A DNA stretch of 64,000 nucleotides, taken from positions 496,001-560,000 of the forward strand of contig JARHVA010000123.1 in NCBI GenBank assembly GCA_037957365.1. Reading direction: 5' to 3'. The DNA is from Torreya grandis (lineage: Eukaryota > Streptophyta > Pinopsida > Cupressales > Taxaceae). The notes beneath the pieces were generated by a model, which saw only the letters and a list, made by a program, of their open reading frames with translations, was not told the DNA's origin and searched no databases. This document shows, in pieces, positions 1 through 11,858 of the stretch (the stretch's first letter is position 1; each line of letters begins with the position of its first letter). The position numbers were made by a program, and so were the translations under genes.

Positions 1-545
1 GCCTTTTATTACTCCGTGTGAACCACCTGCACTTGGTTTTCATATCACATATCTCCGAGTTTTCCAGTAAATTGTGAAAGGCTTGACTATCCTTTTCTTT
101 TCCTTTTCAACCTTTCTTTTCTGAAGGACCCAATCTATAATTAAAATCTCCTCCAATTATCCATAGGCATTCCTTGTCGGTGTTTAATTCAGAGTCCAGT
201 TGTTTCCATGCTTGTTCTCCTTCCTCTTTGCATTGTGAACCATAGAAATTAACCAGGTAGAAGGAGAGATTTGTCTTCCTACTTTCCAGTTTAGCAATAA
301 GGAATTGTTCTTGATGTTTTATTCTCTGTAAATGTACTTCATTTTGGTTGTAGAAGCATCCCTGTTGTGCCTGAAGCATCCCTGCCGCTAACATTTCTTC
401 CCAAAGCTTTGGCAAAACTTTTGGTAAAACAGTCTAGATCCTCTATCTTGGTTTATTGAAGGATTATCATTTCTGAATAATATTTTTCAACGTCCTTTTA
501 ATTGAGGCGTTTAGGTCCTTAATATTCCAGGATAATACCTGCATC
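1..545 (-). pseudogene. LINE ORF2, 5' part (APE-type endonuclease), broken and cut by window edge
   Basis: Minus-strand reading gives the start of a plant L1-like ORF2: LSWNIKDLN near 535-509, typical of the endonuclease N-terminus, then an open stretch at 107-415 with NFYGS, a W..L...L helix and WIIGGDFN (about 163-140). GGDFN is the endonuclease motif carrying a catalytic Asp. Beyond it, up to position 1, another frame shows a K.RWFT segment like the family's (F/Y)TW region. Stops cluster between the first two parts and at least one frameshift lies near 107. In the family this protein nicks target DNA and reverse-transcribes the element RNA. RT would lie beyond the left edge. It follows ORF1 on the same strand. 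Non-functional copy; assignment is from motifs. Confidence 0.8.
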
Positions 546-686
546 AAGAGGGAGTGGGATCTTGGTGCTCGCCAAGATTGAGTCCAACTAGACTTGAGTG
601 CCTGCCCCTATAGCTTCCAGAGCTTCTTCTCGTTTTTTTTCCTACTAGGCTGCCCTCTCCTCCTTTTTCCAAAGTTATTTGTTCTG

Positions 687-1892
687 TTAATATTGGGGGT
701 TTGTGAGACTCCAATATTTTCTTCGATGTTTTTTGAGTGTTTCCTCTGATTCATCTATGCTCGTCCAGTTTTCTTTTCTCCTGTTCCTATCTGTTATAAT
801 GGTGTCTTTGACCTGTTTCTCTTGGGTCCCTTTCTCTGTTATCTGGGGCTTATTGCTTGTTGTTGGTTCTTTTAATATATTCTCTAAATCTTCTTTAAAC
901 CCATAATTCGCTACTATGTCCTCTAATTCCATGTTGTCCTTTTCCCTCTGTTGTTGGGTTTCAAGCACCCTATCCTACTCTTCTTTTAGGGGACCCTTAT
1001 TTTCAGATTCAATTATCCCTTCCTTGGGGATGTATTTTTTAACCATCATGCCTTTCACTTTGGCTACATGCTTCTTCTTTGGCTTCATAAACCCTTTTGC
1101 GTCTTTTTCTAAGGCCTTCAGTGCTTTCCCCTCATGGTTGTTTTTTTGGAGGGAGGGGCATTCTCGAAATAAATGGTCGTACTCATGACAGTTTTTGCAT
1201 CTGAATGAGATGCTTTCATAATCTAGGTCTTGGGTCCATTCAAGCTCTCCGGTGTTTAGGATGATACTTTTTGGTAGATGCTGGGAAAGATCTAATTCCA
1301 CACAAATTCTTGCATAACTTGACAGACCTCTACCATGATGGGGTTTTGACATATCCACTAGACGACATAATGTATTAGCAACCGTTTTGAAGACATCCCT
1401 GGACCCGAATTCCTGCAGCAGAGCATACATGCAAATCCAGACCAGGACCATGCTAGGAAATTCCTCAATTGGCTTGAAAGTCGTATGCTAATGCTTCATA
1501 AAGAGACCCGCATTCTTGAAGAAGTAAGGACCTCCCCAGAAAACCTTGTCTCTATCATATTCATTGTCAAAGACTCCTATAAAATATCCTTTTGCACAAA
1601 AACCTTTACTCAAATTCACCATTTGTTTTTAGGTTCTTTTTGTCCACACATGCAGCTCCTCCATTGTTAACTAGGCTCCCATAAACTTACAGATCAGGTT
1701 ATGCCCATAGAACCTTGCTATATTTCCTCTGATCTTTGAGGGGTCAAGCATAGCGATTGGGGTTGCCTCCGATGCTTGCATGCTTGCATTTTTGGCTTCA
1801 ACCCCAGGGTTCTGCAACTTCCTCTTCCCTGCCGCATTCATCAATGCATCGAGTTCTCTATCTAAAACCATCGAAGAAGCTCCAACCACCAT
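687..1892 (-). pseudogene. LINE ORF1: DUF4283 plus CX2CX4HX4C zinc knuckle
   Basis: One minus-strand frame runs from an ATG at 1892 to 687, interrupted only by stops at 1673-1671, 1631-1629, 1490-1488 and 977-975, with no frameshift. The N-terminal part has KIRGNIARFYGHNLICKFMG, then KGYFIGVFDNEYDRDKVFWG and GPYFFKNAGLFMKH, the DUF4283 pattern of plant LINE ORF1 proteins. A knuckle, CKNCHEYDHLFREC, lies at 1199-1158 with exact CX2CX4HX4C spacing. A lysine/glutamate-rich tail follows. ORF1 proteins bind the LINE RNA. The stop at 1490 sits where the family usually has Trp (M..W..F.P), so TGG to TAG is likely. ORF2 follows about 140 bp downstream, as expected for a bicistronic LINE. Confidence 0.85.
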
Positions 1893-2530
1893 ATTCTTAA
1901 AAAAGGGATTTTTTTGAGGGGGAGGCGTGGGGAGGATTCCCCCCTAGTAGAAACATCTAAACCTACTAATGAAAAACAAATTCCTACCGACTCACAGACA
2001 ATCAAATAAAAAATTTAAACTACCGGATGATCAGAACCTAGTTGTTCTCACGCTCTCCATTCTCCGATCCTCAAAATGAATATACAAACATAGAAAAATA
2101 AATAATTAAATAATAATAAAATAAAATATTTTTTTTTTCAAGGATTATAAAATAAAAAACCTATATTTTCATAAATTATATATAATTAAAATAAATTAAA
2201 AATAACAATAAAAAAATGATAAATAAATACATAAAAAATAAACTAATTAACCACCATTTTAATAAATAAAAACAAATTAAAGCAAAATAATAACATAAAT
2301 TTAAAAATTATATAAAATGAAATAAAACAAATTGAAAAAAAAACCTAAAATTTCATTCCACCAATTAAAAACAAAATAATAAAATAACGAAAAATTTAAA
2401 AAATATATATATATATAAAACGAAATAAAACAAATTGAGAACAAACCCTAAAATTTCATTTACTCTAATGTTTATTATAAATTTAGAGAAATTTATAGAA
2501 TACAGTTAAAAAAAAAACAAAACTAAAACC
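1893..2530. other. A-rich stretch, no gene seen
   Basis: A/T-dominated sequence with many AAATAA and AAAATAAA runs on the plus strand, upstream of the LINE ORF1 start. The first 150 bp may be LINE 5' untranslated region. No ORF or structured repeat recognised. Confidence 0.5.
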
Positions 2531-2830
2531 TACCTCGGCTCTCCCGATCAGTTCCATTGGGCACTCGACAGGGCTCGCTCAGCCCACGCGATTGACGGCA
2601 TCAGTTCACCTCAGCTCTCTCTCGCAACTTTCCACCTCGGCTGTCTCCTACTGAGCAGTACTCTAGATGCAGCAGTCCACACACAACACTCTTGACGGCA
2701 ACAGTCCAGACTCCACCTAGAAGTCACGACAGCACTCCCGATGGCAGCAGTGAGCAGGTTCTTCAACGATTTGAAATTGAAAAACCCTTTTACTAGACCT
2801 GAAATCATGAATTCGTTGTCATGTTTTGAA
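2531..2830. other. CpG-richer patch of unknown origin
   Basis: Against an AT-rich background this 300-bp patch holds repeated CTCGGCTCTC/CCTCGGCTGTC and CACTCGAC-like words and many CpGs. A 65-codon minus-strand reading at 2611-2808 is not recognised. It could be the 5' end of the LINE or a separate repeat; I cannot decide. Confidence 0.3.
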
Positions 2831-3030
2831 GAAGAATGGTGTTATTTAAAAGCCGTGTCTTTGATTTATTCCTGCACTCAGTGTTTTTCCCACTAGTGGT
2901 TTTTAGGTATGGCTCAGTCTGCATTAAATGCGCTGAACGGGTCAAATTTGACCGAATTTGCAGTCAAGGGCATTAAATTCGGTGAACTTTGAATTTTTAC
3001 CTAAAAGTTCGCTGAACCCTGTGACATAGG

Positions 3031-3472
3031 ACATAACATTCCAAAAATACACCTATGAATTTTGGACACAATCTATTCTACTTGATGCCTCCCAAGATGA
3101 CCTTTGTGTTTTGATGAGGTATTTCAGAGGCCTACGCTGCTGCATCACTAAGTAACTAACCCCTTTTGGCGTAAAAAAGTTATAAGATGTGTCTGTATAA
3201 GGCCCTCTACATTGATGCCAAGCATGTAAAGACTGGAAATGCTGGAGTATCAAATAAAGAAGCTGCCAAGAAAGAGACGTCCAAGAAGCACCAAAAGAAA
3301 GGACACACAAAGAAGCTGCCAAGAAAGAGAAGTCCAAGAAGCACCAAAAGAAAGGACACACAAAAAGACTGCCACTCTTGTTGTGAAAAAAAGAAACTGA
3401 ATCTTCAAGAAGAATCACTGCAATACTAGGACTTAAAATTAGCATGGAAAGGAGAAGTGTTGGAGACTTCAA
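3031..3472. repeat. Duplicated segment, copy 1 (lysine-rich coding-like)
   Basis: This segment recurs at 3687-4077 in the same orientation. Plus-strand readings conserved between copies include SILLDASQDDLCVLMRYFRG and, further on, YIDAKHVKTGNAGVSNK followed by a lysine-rich tail (KETSKKHQKK). Copy 1 holds an internal 53-bp tandem duplication (units starting at 3261 and 3314). As 53 is not a multiple of three, the second unit is read in another frame (KLPRKRSPRSTKRK). The protein is not recognised. It may be a relic of a host gene or of a repeat. Frames carry stops, so no intact product is expected. Confidence 0.55.
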
Positions 3473-3686
3473 CTGGAGTTTCACCCAAAGAATCTTGACA
3501 AATGAAGTTGCCAAACAAGATATGGATTAAAATTGAATTCTCATGGCTCAAGCTAACCCACAATCGAGGTACACAGCAAGCTGGAAAAGTGGGGATTGAA
3601 TGGGGAGAGAATAATTCTTTCATGTTATAATACAAATAAAAAGATATATGGTGACTGCCATAACATGACTTTAGATAAAGACAACG

Positions 3687-4077
3687 ACATAACATCCCAA
3701 AAATACACCTTTGAATTTTAGATGCAATCTATTCTGCTTGATACCTCCCAAGATGACCTTTGGGTTTTGATGAGGTATTTCAGAGGCTTGTGCAGCTGCA
3801 TCAAAAACTAAGTGACCCCTTTTTGGCATAAAAAAGTTAGAAAATGTGTCTATATGAGGCAGTCTACATTGATGCCAAGGATATAAAGACTGGTAATGCT
3901 GGAGTATCAAATAAGGCAGCTGCCAAGAAAGATAAGTCATCCAAGAAGCACCAAAAGAAGGAACAAACAAAAAGACTACCACAGATGTTTATAAAAAAGA
4001 AAATGAATGTACAGGAAGAATGACTGCAATCACTAGGACTTAAATTAGGATGGGGATGAGACATTTTGGAGACTTTG
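3687..4077. repeat. Duplicated segment, copy 2
   Basis: Second copy of 3031-3472, offset about 656 bp, without the internal 53-bp duplication. The corresponding readings are SILLDTSQDDLWVLMRYFRG and DAKDIKTGNAGVSNKAAAKK. Substitutions and small indels show it is not recent. Confidence 0.6.
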
Positions 4078-4099
4078 TTGTCACCAACATACACTAGTT

Positions 4100-7000
4100 C
4101 TCCAAAGAACTTGGGGCCACTTATTTTGAAACCTCAAAATAAAAAGGAAAAGGTGCCTCAAACTTTAGGATAAATTTTTTGTAACTACTGTGCCTTTTTG
4201 GGTAATAAACTATGATGTACTTTGTTTCTTGGCTGGTATTGGCAATGTTGCAAGATTAAGACCAATTTTACTGTTTGCATCAATTGTAAGGATCAGAATA
4301 ACAGTATTATACCTACTAAAATCAGAATTATGAGACTATCCATGGTATGCATACATGTTGAACAGTGCCTTGTGAAATACATAGCAAGGAGTCATTCCTT
4401 AACAATCTTCATGATCATTTAAATGTGATAATGCTGATGACCAAAGTGCATTTTAAAATCAACATGATAGGCTACGAATTCTGAACCAGCTGGTTAAGAT
4501 GGGATGATACTCCGTTGTATGATCACTAAGAACCTTGATTCCATTTAAAGTCTGCCCGGGACTAAGTAAATGGATGGATAGCTTAGTATGCTTACCTGCC
4601 TATTCGTGGAGCACATGATTAAGATCTGGTTCTGTACATGAAGTTTCTGTTATGAAAGGTTATATTTAAGAATGTGAACTTACTTGGCATTCTGTTTCCA
4701 AGCAGCTGATACGCTTGATATGATGCTAGTATTTAGACCTTGCTAAACTTGTGATTATGGTCTTTTATTAAATGTCAATACACTCTCATTTAGAAGGCAC
4801 AGTTGTAAGAGGAAGTTGTTTTGAGAGAAATGTATATATACCCTTAAGTATTTTTTGTGGAAGCTAGGTGATTATAAGAGTACTGCTATGAGAAATGCCC
4901 TAATAGTTTAGGCACTTGTTGTCCACAGAATAATGATTATATCTTTGATAATCCAATTTTGTGATAAAGATCATTGGCTGAGTTGACATGCCCTATTTTT
5001 TACCCTTAGATTTAAAATGAGACACTCCTGTACTAACTGAGTTCTTCTAGGTGCTATGATTGAGAAACAACATTGTACACCTTATTCTGTACTCCCAGTT
5101 GAGCATCAAATATGCCTAAAGAGTTATAACTATATATGATCTGGTCAAGAGGATCCTGGGGTTTCTGAACGATAGATAAAATTGAATTTACTGAGGTATA
5201 CCCTGTTTTGTCTGATGAGTGGTAGAGCTTGATGTTCACATTCTGATCGTTTGAAAAAGGACTAAGTTCACTTCTGCATCTCTCTAATGAATTGGCTATC
5301 AGAGTTTCAGTGCTTATTATTCATCTCTCCTGGATAATTTGCATAGATATTGAACTCTTTAATGCTGTACCTGAAAGTGGACTGTACCATTTTTTGATGA
5401 GAAAAATTTAAGGTGAATAGTGACCTCTTCCATGGAGATTAACTTTCTATTGTGCAGTGCTACTGTAAGGACAAACCCTGTGTAGTACCCCTGTTCTGAT
5501 TTCAGTTTGTGATCTGCCAAATGAAGGTAACCTATTTATGTTTTCCTTTGATTTACATACTGTTGATAGCTCAGTTAGTGTGTATGAGTGACTGAAGCTA
5601 TCAACTCAGTTGCAAAAGGTGAATCCAAAGGTATTGGATGGTCCTTGTGCTAATATTTTGAGGTTCAATGAACTGTGGATAATTTAGAAAGGAATCATGT
5701 GCAGGCCTGTTATAGTTATGGTTGCATCCTTTACTGAGCGAAATAATCAAACCTATGATTGAAGTTCTGATCAGCAATATTTGATGAGTTTACCATGCCC
5801 GTTGTATGATAGCACAGGTTCTTGAGAACTGTATAGGGCTCAGTGACATTGTATTTTGTAGATTCTGATTAAATATATAAATTTTTATGGAGTTAGAACT
5901 GTAAGGTAATGTGCTCTGCCCAGTTTGTATAAATAAGGACTAAGGGTAACAACTCCAGGACCATTTGGAAAATATATGCACTTGTGTTCCATGAAGTGCA
6001 GTATTGTACTTTCTTAAATTGCAATGGCATATGTGAACCTTTAAATTAGCAAGGCTGTTGGTATAATAGCTATGCATTCGATATGTCAGAATTCTACCCT
6101 ATTGAGATAAGGCATAGTAAAGATGGTTTGGATTTCACTTTTCTACACAACTTGCATGGCTGTAGCAGTTGTTTCATTCTGAACCTCTGACAAACATTGT
6201 CTTTCAGTTGTTAATTGATGAGAGTTCATACTCTGTTCCCTTGTGCATGTTAAAGCACTATAGATAAAATTTTAATGATTTAAGCAAAAGCAATACCCCT
6301 GACTCATGGCAGACTATCAATGCTAGGTTTGAATATGGAAATTGACATAAGGTTAATAAAGGCTGATGAGACTATGCTGAATGGAAAACCATGATGACTG
6401 TAGGAAGAGTTGTCTCTCTTACTGTGCTGTCTTATATGGGTTAAGACTATGCTGAATGGAAAACCATGATGACTGTAGGAAGAGTTGTCTCTCTTACTGT
6501 GCTGTCTTATATGGGTTATGTTCAAGTAATAGTATACTGACCATGTTACCTTGCCTTCAGTTGTCAATAAATCACTGAAATTCTTCAAGTGACCTAGATA
6601 ATGTATTTTGTTTGGCATGACAAATAGGTTTGAGCCTGCAGTGGCCTGTAGTGGCATTGTTTATACTTGTGAGTTGTGACTACAATTTGGTGCACGGGGA
6701 ACTATGTTTTGGACTGCGCCTTCATTTATGTAATATCTAAGCATAACCCACGGTGATCTGGTGTCTGTCCAAAAGAATGTATCATTCTGTATCAGACCTC
6801 TCCTTGAACTTGAGGATGGGATAATCCCCGTATATGCATTCAAAAGAGGAAAGAGCATCTGAGATTCTTGATAGCCCAAGTCTGGGTGTAGTAGTAAGTG
6901 TTTTAATTACCTTTAGAAGTAAGGAGGTTATACTTGAGTGCGGTAGACCTTTGCACAGTTATTTTTAACCATCAAGTCTAGACTAAGGCCTGCACTAGCT

Positions 7001-8150
7001 GATATAAGCCTTGGACCATGATCTCAGTTCCTTATTAGACCCAAGACTATTCTTTATGGACATGTAGCTCCAATCCAGAACTTGTACTTGGTGACAGTTG
7101 CGAACGGATGTGTCTGCTTTGCCTTCCAGGTCTGTATGCTTGGGGTATTGATCACACTTCAGTAGAAACCCACTTAGAGATTAGACTATGTTCTGGACAA
7201 GACAACTCTTCACTGAGATGCAGATTTGGAAACCATATTCAATCGTGTTAGGAAAAAACACTAGACATTGTACTAGGTGATTGTTGGAGAAGCTAAAAGC
7301 TATTTGTGTTATGATTAGTTACCTCTAAGTGGTGTTGAACTGGATATGGGGTTTGACTGTACCCAGACCCCCCATAAGAATAATCATGAATATGCAAATA
7401 AGGATTGGCAATGACGGTACAATATCCTGGATAAGTACTTGAACCTATGATATGCAATATATGCTGCTCTATAGGCCTTACCTTGTGTGGTGATGTAAAA
7501 TACTTCTGATCCGCTAATCATTAACTGTACCCCAACTCCACTCTAAGGGATGTTTAAATGGTAGTAATTAAGTCTCAAGATTTGTGTGAAATTGAATGTT
7601 TTAGTGACATGTTGGTACTTGCCCTGTACCTAGATCATGTTGAGAACTACCTTGAGATATAGATGCCTGTCATAGGAACTCTGTCTTGTGAAGACTGTCA
7701 ATGATGGTTTATGAAGGCGGTTTTTGCACTTTGTCTCTACTGGGTAGCATGACCTGAAATAGAAGCATTTGATGAATTTATATAAAGATTGATAAGCTCA
7801 CCCATAGAATAGATATGTATGGCATAATATATTAGTGGGATGGATTCCAATTAAAGAAGACCTTTGTGGGTTAAACAAGGAGTATGAATAACCCAGTAAC
7901 CTAATTGATAAACCTATTAAGCAGGTCCGTTTGACTATGAACCCAGGAATGATGGTTTCAGGGGATAGATTAGTATGTTAGTGGAAGCTTCTGAGGGTAG
8001 GAGATATCTTAATTAACTTCTATTAGATTAAGGATTAAGAGTTGTGGACCATAACCCACAGGCCCCAGGAAGTTTGACTAATGCCTAGACCCAAGTTTAA
8101 ATGAATCAAGTTAGTGATTCATTCAAGGGTGGAAATTATAATTAGTTAAC
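4100..8150. other. Long stretch without recognisable genes
   Basis: About 4 kb of moderately AT-rich, non-repetitive-looking DNA with stops in all frames. No transposon protein, RNA gene or LTR boundary could be recognised. It could be intron-like or old intergenic DNA. The only clear internal structure is the 75-bp tandem duplication at 6369-6518. Confidence 0.5.
6369..6518. repeat. Perfect 75-bp tandem duplication
   Basis: Units 6369-6443 and 6444-6518 read identically by eye, starting AGACTATGCTGAATGG and ending TATATGGGTTA. Perfect identity amid decayed DNA implies a recent local duplication, or an assembly artefact. Confidence 0.95.
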
Positions 8151-9862
8151 ATTCTATTTTTGTCATGATGAACAGCAATGGTCACGAAAAAAACTTCTGG
8201 CCCGTTTTCTAATTCCCAACAAAAGGGATGTTACAACCTACGAAATTGTCAAAAAGAACAGTTGTATATCAAAGCAAAATGGTGCTCCATTGAGAAAGTA
8301 ATGTGCAAGTTTTCTCACCTCGTTCACAACTAATTCAGTTTATAGCAAATGGTTTCAAATGGTTTCACCTTGTAGCAGCAGGTTTCCCTTTGGCTTTTAT
8401 GTTTTCCCCTTTATCTCAGAATTTGGATGAGTGTGTTCTAGAAGATAGATATTACATGTACTTTCATCTTTTGGTGCTTTAGCAAGTTAGTTTGATTTTT
8501 GGTTAGAGGTGGGGGTAAGGTTAGTTAGGGTTATATTATTTAATTCATGAGCCCCTTTAACAGCCCAAAATTACCAGCACATTAGTAGAAATGCCTGAGA
8601 AACAATGTAGCCATTTCAAAGGCACTTCCACAAATGTATTTCCAATTCTGGGCATTTCCGAGCTTTTCATTTTTTGTTTCCATTTTGGAAACATAAAAAA
8701 GTTTTAGCAAGATTCTTTATAGGCGATTCCCATAACTTAGGTTTTAGTACATCTCAAACCCCAATAACCCCATATATATAAAAAGGCATTTGAGATGAAA
8801 GAAGCAAGATACATTTTTTTCAAAGTGTTTCATACAACAACAAAACATTGCAACTCTTTTTTCAATGTGTTTCATACCACAATGAAACACTGCAAAACGG
8901 AATGAACATAAAAGAGGAAGCTAAAATAAAAACAAGTTTAATCAATTCCTTCCAGAATTTGTATGGATGGGAAATCTATGTATTTTTGGAGTGGATACAT
9001 GAATTTCAGCTTTTCTCTTTGTGAGATATTATAGGGTTAATTCTGAAAAGGATCCATGTATTACAATAGCATGTGAATAAATGAAATCTCTCTTACATGG
9101 CCAATTGTATGTGTTCTATGTGTTATATATGTAGAACAATTTGTAATGTATCTTAGCTTTCTATTAAGCTAATGACACAAAGGATAAACAAATTAATTGT
9201 GCGCATTTGAATACACAAAAATAGTACTAGCTACTACACCTTCAACAATATTTAATTAACCTACCAGGTGCAACTTATTTAAATAATCAAATAAAGATTA
9301 TGTATTTTAGTTTGTTAATAAATAAATAACAATGCATAAATAAAACAATCATATGGTTTTGAATACACAAAAATATTAAAATAATTATATTTAAAATCTG
9401 AACTATAATATTGGGGATTTTTGACTTCTCCACTAAATATCACATCAAAATTAAAAAAACCACCTAATAACAAACATTACAATAGAAGAAAAATAATAAA
9501 TTAGACTACTATTAAGAATTTAAGTACACCTAGAGCAAAGAAGAGAAGACTTTCAAAATTTCTCTCCTAATGCTTCCTCTTGCATTGCTTAGCTGTATTA
9601 GCATAGGACAGGTCACTCTAAATGCACTCTGATTATGAATCGTATTTTTTCAAATGTCACATTATACCAATAGAAATTCAGTCCCAATTTTCCACATTTG
9701 TTCCTAAGGTGAAATAAAATTACATTTCTAATAATTATAGAAAACAAAACTTCTAACAAAATAACAAATAATCAAGAAGGTGCTGAATATTATAGCATGC
9801 ACACTTTCCACTGCTAATATTAAAGCATTAAAAAGGTAAAATTAAATAACACAAAATCTAAC
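8151..9862. other. AT-rich stretch, no gene seen
   Basis: Noncoding sequence with short A/T runs. I looked for downstream exons of the AIG1-like fragment on the minus strand and did not find any. Confidence 0.45.
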
Positions 9863-10133
9863 CTGAGGCTCCGATGGGCAACCACAAGTAGTCATCTAAT
9901 GTTTCTTCATTGTTTTCCAGTTCATCGCCACCAATAAATACAACTACCATGTAGTTTACAGTTTTGTCCCCATACAACATTTGAAAGCTTTGTAAAGCAG
10001 CTACTTCTTCTGAACAATATCGGCTCCTTACAAAAACTCCAAAAGGATATCATCCACTCCCTCTTTTGCAAGGTCAATAAACTTGCAATTTATTTCCCAA
10101 TAGATTCTGGAGGGACCAATAGATCAAAGAGTC
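9863..10133 (-). pseudogene. AIG1/IAN (GIMAP-like) GTPase, internal exon, frameshifted
   Basis: Minus-strand reading matches the AIG1-type GTPase domain just after the DTPG (G3) motif: GLFD at the start, then IDLAKEGVDD, then VFVRSRYCSEEVAALQSF, YMVVVFIGGDELENNEETLDD. The last block is the conserved TGGDELEENEETLDDY region of plant immune-associated nucleotide-binding proteins. The 271-bp exon is bounded by TTACAG before 10133 and CAG|GT at its end (9863|9862), so it looks like a genuine spliced exon rather than a retrocopy. It carries a TAA in the first part and two frameshifts, so it is a pseudogene. The P-loop exon and the C-terminal exon were not found. Family members are GTP-binding proteins linked to defence and stress. 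Confidence 0.75.
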
Positions 10134-10645
10134 CTGTAATGAAAATACATGTTACTTGATTTGTATTGCCAAATTTACCAAATTGTACTGATAATGATTT
10201 CCTCCCATTAATGGAAAAGCCATCTTTGGTCAATTTTTCAATCTCCACAATTTCGGCTCAAATTTTAAAATATACCCTAAATTTCAGTCAATTAACAAGA
10301 AAATCCGGCTTTCCCAGATTAACACTCAGGGTACCAAACAACAGAGTGAGTAAACAATCAGTGGGATAATTTGCAGAAAAAATTAAGAACAAACTACCTA
10401 GGGACAAAATTGCACCACATCTACAGTGCAGACTTGTTCCAAAGATGCCCTAACGGAGCTGCAGAGTTGATGAGGTACAACCTTTCCTCTTGATAATTTC
10501 AGCCCTACAAATTTTAGAACAATGCTAAATATTACTCATCACAAAGGGTAGCCGCAGCTTCGCAACCTACTTGAATGTCCCTGACATTGAGTTTTAAAAA
10601 GCAAGGTATCTACCTGATAACATTCTGATCGCACTGATCAATTGT

Positions 10646-10948
10646 TCATTTCCGCTCCACCAAACCCTTGATCGGTGCCAATTCGTTGACTAAGGCTTCT
10701 GCACCAACAGCATTCTCGCTCCAGCTAGTCCAATTTTGCACGGCATTGTGATAAACAAAAGCGCTGGAAGGGCTGGCCACGAATGCGAGGTTCCTGCAGC
10801 ATATTAGGCACTCTTGTTGACCTGATAAGGGTAGCCATACTCTGAAAAAAGGAAATGGCGCATCGTGCAAGCAGGGTCCAGCCGATGGACCAGCAAGGCT
10901 ATAATACCCGTCAGATGAGGTTATACAAGGGCCTGAGAGAAAAACCAT
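10646..10948 (-). CDS. Unassigned 100-codon ORF in a CpG-richer patch
   Basis: An uninterrupted minus-strand ORF of 100 codons starts MVFLSGPCITSSDGYYSLAG and ends APIKGLVERK. It has four Cys, two of them in a CLICC run, no clear signal peptide and no motif I recognise. Its DNA has more CpG than its surroundings, and a TATA-like TTTATTTATA lies roughly 70 bp upstream (about 11015-11025). It could be a first exon of a host gene, perhaps once connected to the AIG1-like exon 500 bp downstream, but it lacks a P-loop. It could equally be a chance ORF. Confidence 0.25.
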   Translation of the reverse strand: MVFLSGPCITSSDGYYSLAGPSAGPCLHDAPFPFFRVWLPLSGQQECLICCRNLAFVASPSSAFVYHNAVQNWTSWSENAVGAEALVNELAPIKGLVERK

Positions 10949-10969
10949 TACTACAATCCGTACAATTAA

Positions 10970-11858
10970 AACTACAAAGCTTAACTCGCTGAACTGGATA
11001 AATTTTCCGTATAAATAAACCTTAGAAAAATAGCCGTTCGGTTGAATTCGAATTAGATTTCAAAACCTAGTTACTTCAATACTACACCTCTTCTTTTTGT
11101 CCGGGTAGCGTGTCAGACAAGTCATGCAAAGTTGCTTTTTTCTTAATGAAATTTAATTGTATTATTTGAGATTGATGGAATTAATTATATCAAATTTTTA
11201 TTTAAAAAATATTATTTTTTAAAAATATATAATAAAGATGTTATAGTAATAATTTTTTGGAAAAATTGTGTCAAGTTTTGAATTTTGATGCGTTTCGGAT
11301 TATACATGTCCATACGTATCGTATATAGTAAAACACAAAAAGTTAAGCAATGAACATTGAAAAAAATTTAGATCATCTACACAGATTTACCTAGATTAAA
11401 CAACATTTGGAATTATTTATCGTATGCCACCTTGTTAATTCAATATCAAAGTATTGAATCTCTTATATTATTATAATGCTTTTGTTATGTGATCTTCATT
11501 TTTTTTGGGTCTACAATTTCTTTCTTTTTAATTCTTTGCGATTTCATTCATAGATAGGCTAATATAAACTTGACATTTTGACATTTGAATGTATTAAGAG
11601 TGTATTAAAAAAGTGTATGTAATATTTATTGGAGTCATTTGAATATAATTATTTAATTGGAGTAGTACACTTAACTCCTCTTAAATATTAGAGGGAAAAC
11701 ACAAACATGATTTTAAGTATTCAAAATTATAAATAATGTAGTGTGATTGAAAATTATAGTTTCCACTTGAATAAAAAGTCATAATTATGTGACATTGTAT
11801 ATTATTAGTTCAATTGAATTAAAGAAAATATTTATTTATAGTACATTGAAAAAAGGTT
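10970..11858. other. AT-rich stretch, no gene seen
   Basis: Strongly AT-rich DNA without recognisable coding sequence or terminal repeats. Confidence 0.45.

Noticed and set aside
3053..4094. Minus-strand ORFs of 76-153 codons with hydrophobic runs
   Set aside because: Antisense shadows of the duplicated lysine-rich segment; the conserved reading between copies is on the plus strand.
8500..8540. Telomere-like GGTTAG/TTAGGG words
   Set aside because: Only two or three irregular words, not an array.
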